Assembly (NCBI RefSeq): GCF_029263785.1
Contig: NZ_JAJUFE010000016.1
Coordinates: forward strand, 1 to 48,575
Direction: 5' to 3'
Source of the DNA: Pusillimonas sp.
Lineage (GTDB): Bacteria; Pseudomonadota; Gammaproteobacteria; Burkholderiales; Burkholderiaceae_B
DNA: 48,575 nucleotides
Under the pieces are notes generated by a model. That model saw only the letters and a program-made list of their open reading frames with translations, was not told the origin of the DNA and ran no database searches. Below, one piece after another: positions 45,258 to 48,575 of this stretch (within the stretch, counting starts at the first letter, position 1; each line of letters begins with the position of its first letter). Position numbers and translations under genes: made by a program.

Positions 45258-47114
45258 TTAATGGTTATAAGTAGAGGATTGCGAAGTATTCGAGTGGCGA
45301 CCAAGACGTCGGGAGGCATCGTAAGGGAAGATATCTTCGATGCGTCCTCGGATGACTTGTTCCCGGCAAGCCTGCCACCACTCTGCGTCCAGCAAACAGG
45401 CGTGGTGCTTCAGGAATGCCTCGCGCACCCGGTTGTCTCCCAGGAGAAAATGCGCGAATTCTTCGGGAAAGACATCGTTCGGGCCTACCGGGTACCAAGG
45501 CTCTGCAGCCAGCTCGGCTTCTTCATTTGGAGCCGGTGGTATGCGACGAAAGGTCATCTCGGTCATACGCTGTATTTCATCATAATCATAGAATACAACA
45601 CGACCCAGACGGGTGACGCCGAAGTTCTTGTATAGCATGTCGCCCGGAAAGATGTTGGCGGCAGCCAGTTCGCGGATGGCGTCGCCGTATTGCCGGACTG
45701 CGGCTTCCAGGGCGTGGTCGGAGGCGCGGTTGAGGTAAATGTTCAACGGGGTCATGCGGCGCTCTATATATACGTGCCGCAAGATGATTGTGTCGGGCGT
45801 TTCGTCAAGCAACGAGGGCACCTCGCGCCGCAGTTCTTCGAGCAGTTGCGGCGAGAACCGGTTGCGCGGCAAGGCAACTTGTGAGTATTCCCAGGTGTCG
45901 GCCATGCGTCCTACGCGATCATGCTTCTTGACCATCTGATACTTGCGTTTGACGGTGGCCCGGTCCATGTCGGGCTTGGATATGCGGTCGCGTATCAGCT
46001 TGAAGACGTAGGGGTAGGAAGGCAAGGTAAACACGGACATGACAAGACCCCGAATACCGGGGGCCAGATCGAATGCGTCTCGGGAATGTGCAAGATGATG
46101 CAGGAAGTCGCGATAAAACAGGGTTTTGCCCTGTTTTTGCAAGCCTATGGTGGTGTAGATCTCGGCCTTGGGTTTTCGGGGCAATAAGGTATTGAGAAAA
46201 TGCACATAGGCCGAGGGGGTTTCCATGTCGACCAGGAAATACGCGCGCGTAAAGCTGAACAAGGTGCTCAGGTCGTCGACGGTATATAACAGGGCATCCA
46301 GTTCGATATGTCCGGAGGGGCGTCGCAACAGGGCGATGGCAAACGGATGAATGGCGCCCTGGTTGATGAGGCGGCCCACGACATAGGCACCCTTGTTGCG
46401 AAAGAACAGGGAGTTCAACACATGGATCTGGCAATCGGGAGCAATGCGCGATCCGCCTTCGCGTGGAAGCTGTGCACGTAACTGGGCGATAGCTTTTCGG
46501 GTCAGGGCGCGTATGTCGCTGGGCAGGTCGGCAAAGGGGGCAGCCAGTCCAAAGTCGGCCATCATGCGGATCAGGCTTTCCTGGATACCTTCGGTCGCGG
46601 GATAGTACACGCGGTAGGACGGCAGTCGACTATCCAGGTATTCGGTGGCCACGGCAGGCCGAACGAACATGAAGTCGTTGTTGTAATAATCTCTGTGAAG
46701 GATGCGGCATGAGACCGAGTTGAAGAATGTCTCGGCGCATTCGGGCTGCCGATGGCCTGCCAGCAATCCGATGTAAGCTGTCTTGGCTGCCTGCCAGAAG
46801 GCCTGTTGGGCCTGGGTCAGTTCTGTCTCGGCGCCCGAGCCTTCGGGGCTGGCTTCGCTTCCCTTCAGGGCTCTGTTAAGGGTGGCGGTGCATTCGCGAA
46901 CACGGGTGTCATAGTATTCGATGCGTTCGCGCGAGAGCTGCTGGATGGCTCGCCAGTCGCCTGATTCAAACAGGGATTTTGCACGTTGGGCACCGTAGCG
47001 GAACAGGGCGTAATGTCGGTCGAAGCCGGACAATATGGTCTGGGCAACCTGTTGCGGAGAAAGTCGTTGCCGGGAAACGGGCTCGATATGCTGGTGATCA
47101 CCGCTGCGAATCAT
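45258..47114 (-). CDS. aceK: Isocitrate dehydrogenase kinase/phosphatase
   Basis: This 618-residue bifunctional enzyme phosphorylates and dephosphorylates isocitrate dehydrogenase, which switches flux between the TCA cycle and the glyoxylate bypass. The family sequence is clear: ILSGFDRHYALFRY near residue 28, GIRGLVMSVFTLPSYPYVFK with the ATP-binding loop near 330, and VFYDYDEIQRMTE near 500. It is not in an aceBA operon here. Its partner is a thiolase gene. Confidence 0.96.
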   Translation of the reverse strand: MIRSGDHQHIEPVSRQRLSPQQVAQTILSGFDRHYALFRYGAQRAKSLFESGDWRAIQQLSRERIEYYDTRVRECTATLNRALKGSEASPEGSGAETELTQAQQAFWQAAKTAYIGLLAGHRQPECAETFFNSVSCRILHRDYYNNDFMFVRPAVATEYLDSRLPSYRVYYPATEGIQESLIRMMADFGLAAPFADLPSDIRALTRKAIAQLRAQLPREGGSRIAPDCQIHVLNSLFFRNKGAYVVGRLINQGAIHPFAIALLRRPSGHIELDALLYTVDDLSTLFSFTRAYFLVDMETPSAYVHFLNTLLPRKPKAEIYTTIGLQKQGKTLFYRDFLHHLAHSRDAFDLAPGIRGLVMSVFTLPSYPYVFKLIRDRISKPDMDRATVKRKYQMVKKHDRVGRMADTWEYSQVALPRNRFSPQLLEELRREVPSLLDETPDTIILRHVYIERRMTPLNIYLNRASDHALEAAVRQYGDAIRELAAANIFPGDMLYKNFGVTRLGRVVFYDYDEIQRMTEMTFRRIPPAPNEEAELAAEPWYPVGPNDVFPEEFAHFLLGDNRVREAFLKHHACLLDAEWWQACREQVIRGRIEDIFPYDASRRLGRHSNTSQSSTYNH

Positions 47115-47246
47115 ATCCGGTCTGTGGGTTTTGCATGGTTCACGTTGGGTCTGCGGCCAGGCGGCGATTAAAGACCGTTTATAGTACGGTAACGGCTGCC
47201 GTCGCGTAAACCATCAATAACTGGCGGCCAGAGTATGGAGATTTTG

Positions 47247-48326
47247 ATGAACCCTAATGAACAGAAGCTGACGTACCCATGGGGCGATACGTTGCCTCAG
47301 CCCGGCCAGGCGGTTGCGATCGGGGACGGTGTGCGTTGGATTCGGATGCCGTTGCCATTTGCGCTTGATCACATCAATCTTTGGTTGCTTCGCGACGAAA
47401 TGGATGGGCGGCAAGGCTGGACGATTGTAGACTGCGGTGTGTCGCGCGATGAGGTGAAGGCGCTCTGGGAGGAGGTCTTTGAAAACGCGCTGGACGGGCT
47501 GCCGGTATTGCGTGTTCTTGTGACGCATATGCACCCGGACCACCTGGGTCTTGCAGACTGGATCTGTTCGCGGTGGAATGCTCCGCTGTGGATCAGCATG
47601 ACGGAATACATGACGGGTGCCAATTGGTCGCGGGCACCGGTGGGAAAGGTGGCAGCAGGGGGAATCAGTGGTCAGTCGGCGGTAGATCATTTTGTTCGCC
47701 ACGGTCTGACTGACCCAGTGGCGAAGGAGAAGATTCTGGAGCGAGGCAAGTACTACCCAAGTCATGTGCCTGGGGTGCCCGCTCGCTTTCGTCGGATCAT
47801 GGACGGTGATCGGGTTTCGATAGGTGGTCGCGATTGGCAGGTAATCGTGGGCTACGGGCATTCGCCGGAACATGTGTCTCTGTATAGCGATACGCTGCAA
47901 ATGTTGATTTCGGGCGACATGGTGTTGCCGCGAATTTCTACGAACGTAAGTGTGTTTGATTTTGAGCCGGAGGCAAATCCGCTGCCTTTGTATTTGAAGT
48001 CGCTGCGCGGCTACGATGGGCTTCCGGAGGAGACGGTGGTGCTGCCTTCGCATGGTCGGCCGTTTAAAGGGCTGCACGAGCGGATCGCGCAACAGCACTC
48101 GCATCACGCTGAGCGTCTGGCCGAGGTGTTGTCGGCTTGTCGGACGTCACCCTGTACGGCGGCGGATATTGTTCCGATCATGTTCAAGCGCGCTCTGGAT
48201 GCGCATCAGCTGGCGTTTGCGATGGGCGAGGCGTTGGCGCACCTTCATGCTTTGTATTATGAGGGGAAGTTGGTGCGCGAAGTAGGGGATGATGGGGTGA
48301 TTCGCTTTCGGGCGGTAGATCGCTGA
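47247..48326 (+). CDS. Metallo-beta-lactamase-fold hydrolase
   Basis: This 359-residue MBL-fold enzyme has the metal motif THMHPDHLG near residue 95, a later metal histidine in GYGHSPEHVSLY, and SHGRPFKG as the last metal region. The C-terminal 80 residues form the helical extension seen in a subgroup of hydroxyacylglutathione-hydrolase-like proteins. The ATG at 47247 has GGAG 6 nt upstream; an ATG 12 bp earlier overlaps that site. It is divergent from aceK, followed by a terminator, and its substrate is unknown. Confidence 0.85.
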   Translation: MNPNEQKLTYPWGDTLPQPGQAVAIGDGVRWIRMPLPFALDHINLWLLRDEMDGRQGWTIVDCGVSRDEVKALWEEVFENALDGLPVLRVLVTHMHPDHLGLADWICSRWNAPLWISMTEYMTGANWSRAPVGKVAAGGISGQSAVDHFVRHGLTDPVAKEKILERGKYYPSHVPGVPARFRRIMDGDRVSIGGRDWQVIVGYGHSPEHVSLYSDTLQMLISGDMVLPRISTNVSVFDFEPEANPLPLYLKSLRGYDGLPEETVVLPSHGRPFKGLHERIAQQHSHHAERLAEVLSACRTSPCTAADIVPIMFKRALDAHQLAFAMGEALAHLHALYYEGKLVREVGDDGVIRFRAVDR

Positions 48327-48354
48327 GTCTTTCCTGCGTGATTGACTGTTGGTG

Positions 48355-48379
48355 GGCGGACTTTGGGTCCGCCTTTTTT
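48355..48379 (+). terminator. Factor-independent terminator after the MBL hydrolase
   Basis: GGCGGAC and GTCCGCC pair around TTTGG and are followed by TTTTTT. It lies 28 bp after the MBL hydrolase stop. Confidence 0.88.
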
Positions 48380-48422
48380 GTGTTGGTGTTTTGTTGTTGG
48401 TGGTGGGTGTTTTGCTTGGCGT

Positions 48423-48575
48423 GGGTTTGGGTTCTTGATGGCGTTGGTTTGGGTTCTTGAGGCGGTCCATGGCTGGATGAGGCCTTTCGCTCCGGTCGCT
48501 TCGGCCCTTCGGGCTTCCCTCACAACCACCCCTTTTGGGGCGCTCGCCAAACTCGCAACGGCGGACCGGTGGTCC
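48423..48575. repeat. Intergenic repeat-like segment at the right edge
   Basis: GGTTTGGGTTCTTGA occurs twice, 22 bp apart (48424-48438 and 48446-48460). It leads into a segment dense in short palindromes, including CCCCTTTTGGGG at 48529-48540 and CTTCGGCCCTTCGGG. The composition differs from the genes around it, and no open frame there looks coding. It may be a dispersed intergenic element, but only one copy lies in the window, so this cannot be tested here. Confidence 0.35.

Noticed and set aside
44007-45635. 542-codon open frame on the plus strand
   Set aside because: It is the antisense shadow of the thiolase and the end of aceK, both of which show complete conserved motifs on the minus strand. 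The plus-strand protein has no recognisable domain.
48257-48550. 97-codon basic open frame on the minus strand at the right edge
   Set aside because: It runs through the MBL gene end, the terminator and low-complexity repeat sequence, with a Thr/Pro/Asn-biased product and no ribosome site.

Overview
The window looks like the chromosome of a free-living betaproteobacterium of the Alcaligenaceae (Bordetella / Achromobacter / Pusillimonas relatives). This rests on the fairly high GC content, protein styles typical of the order (Bug/TctC solute receptors, histone H1-like Lys/Ala tails, a smg-topB cluster) and many catabolic genes for aromatic acids and N-heterocycles. The species cannot be named from sequence alone. 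Gene density is high. There is no rRNA, CRISPR or insertion sequence, but the left edge carries the 5' end of a group II (class C) intron inserted just behind a transcription terminator.

Layout. 1-3.2 kb: intron end, a cupin of the 2,4'-dihydroxyacetophenone dioxygenase family, a divergent AraC regulator and an MFS exporter. 3.3-5.1 kb: a 3-hydroxyanthranilate 3,4-dioxygenase gene followed by a branched-chain-amino-acid-type solute receptor. 5.5-15.9 kb: a compact selenocysteine and formate island, with a three-subunit formate dehydrogenase whose alpha subunit reads an in-frame UGA, then fdhE, selA, selB, the tRNA-Sec gene and selD. 16-25.2 kb: a second 3-HAO-like cupin with a RidA protein, a divergent LysR regulator with two helix-turn-helix domains, then genes matching galB-galC-galD, an alpha/beta hydrolase, a DUF1932 dehydrogenase and a class V aminotransferase, converging on ligA/ligB. 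25.4-29.2 kb: dinB and the lower 2,5-dihydroxypyridine operon nicD-nicX-nicF. 29.3-34.8 kb: an ArgD-like aminotransferase, malate synthase G, phhB and amn. 34.8-39 kb: a divergent tripartite tricarboxylate transporter (tctBA / tctC) with a TIM-barrel isomerase-like gene. 39-43.8 kb: smg-gluQ-topB-SET methyltransferase. 44-48.3 kb: aceK with a downstream thiolase, and a divergent metallo-beta-lactamase-fold hydrolase.

How the genes fit together. Formate oxidation feeds electrons to quinone, and every dedicated gene needed to decode Sec sits directly behind the selenoprotein operon. The catabolic half holds five separate ring- or C-C-cleaving dioxygenases (DAD-type cupin, 3-HAO, 3-HAO-like cupin, LigAB, NicX) in about 28 kb. 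LigAB plus GalD, GalB and GalC would complete gallate to pyruvate plus oxaloacetate. LigC and LigI, needed for protocatechuate, are not here. The cupin-RidA pair could feed the same GalBCD trunk from an amino-hydroxybenzoate; this is the best candidate for an undescribed pathway in the window, and it is a hypothesis. Malate synthase G and AceK are glyoxylate-bypass functions that suit growth on the C2 and C4 products of such catabolism.
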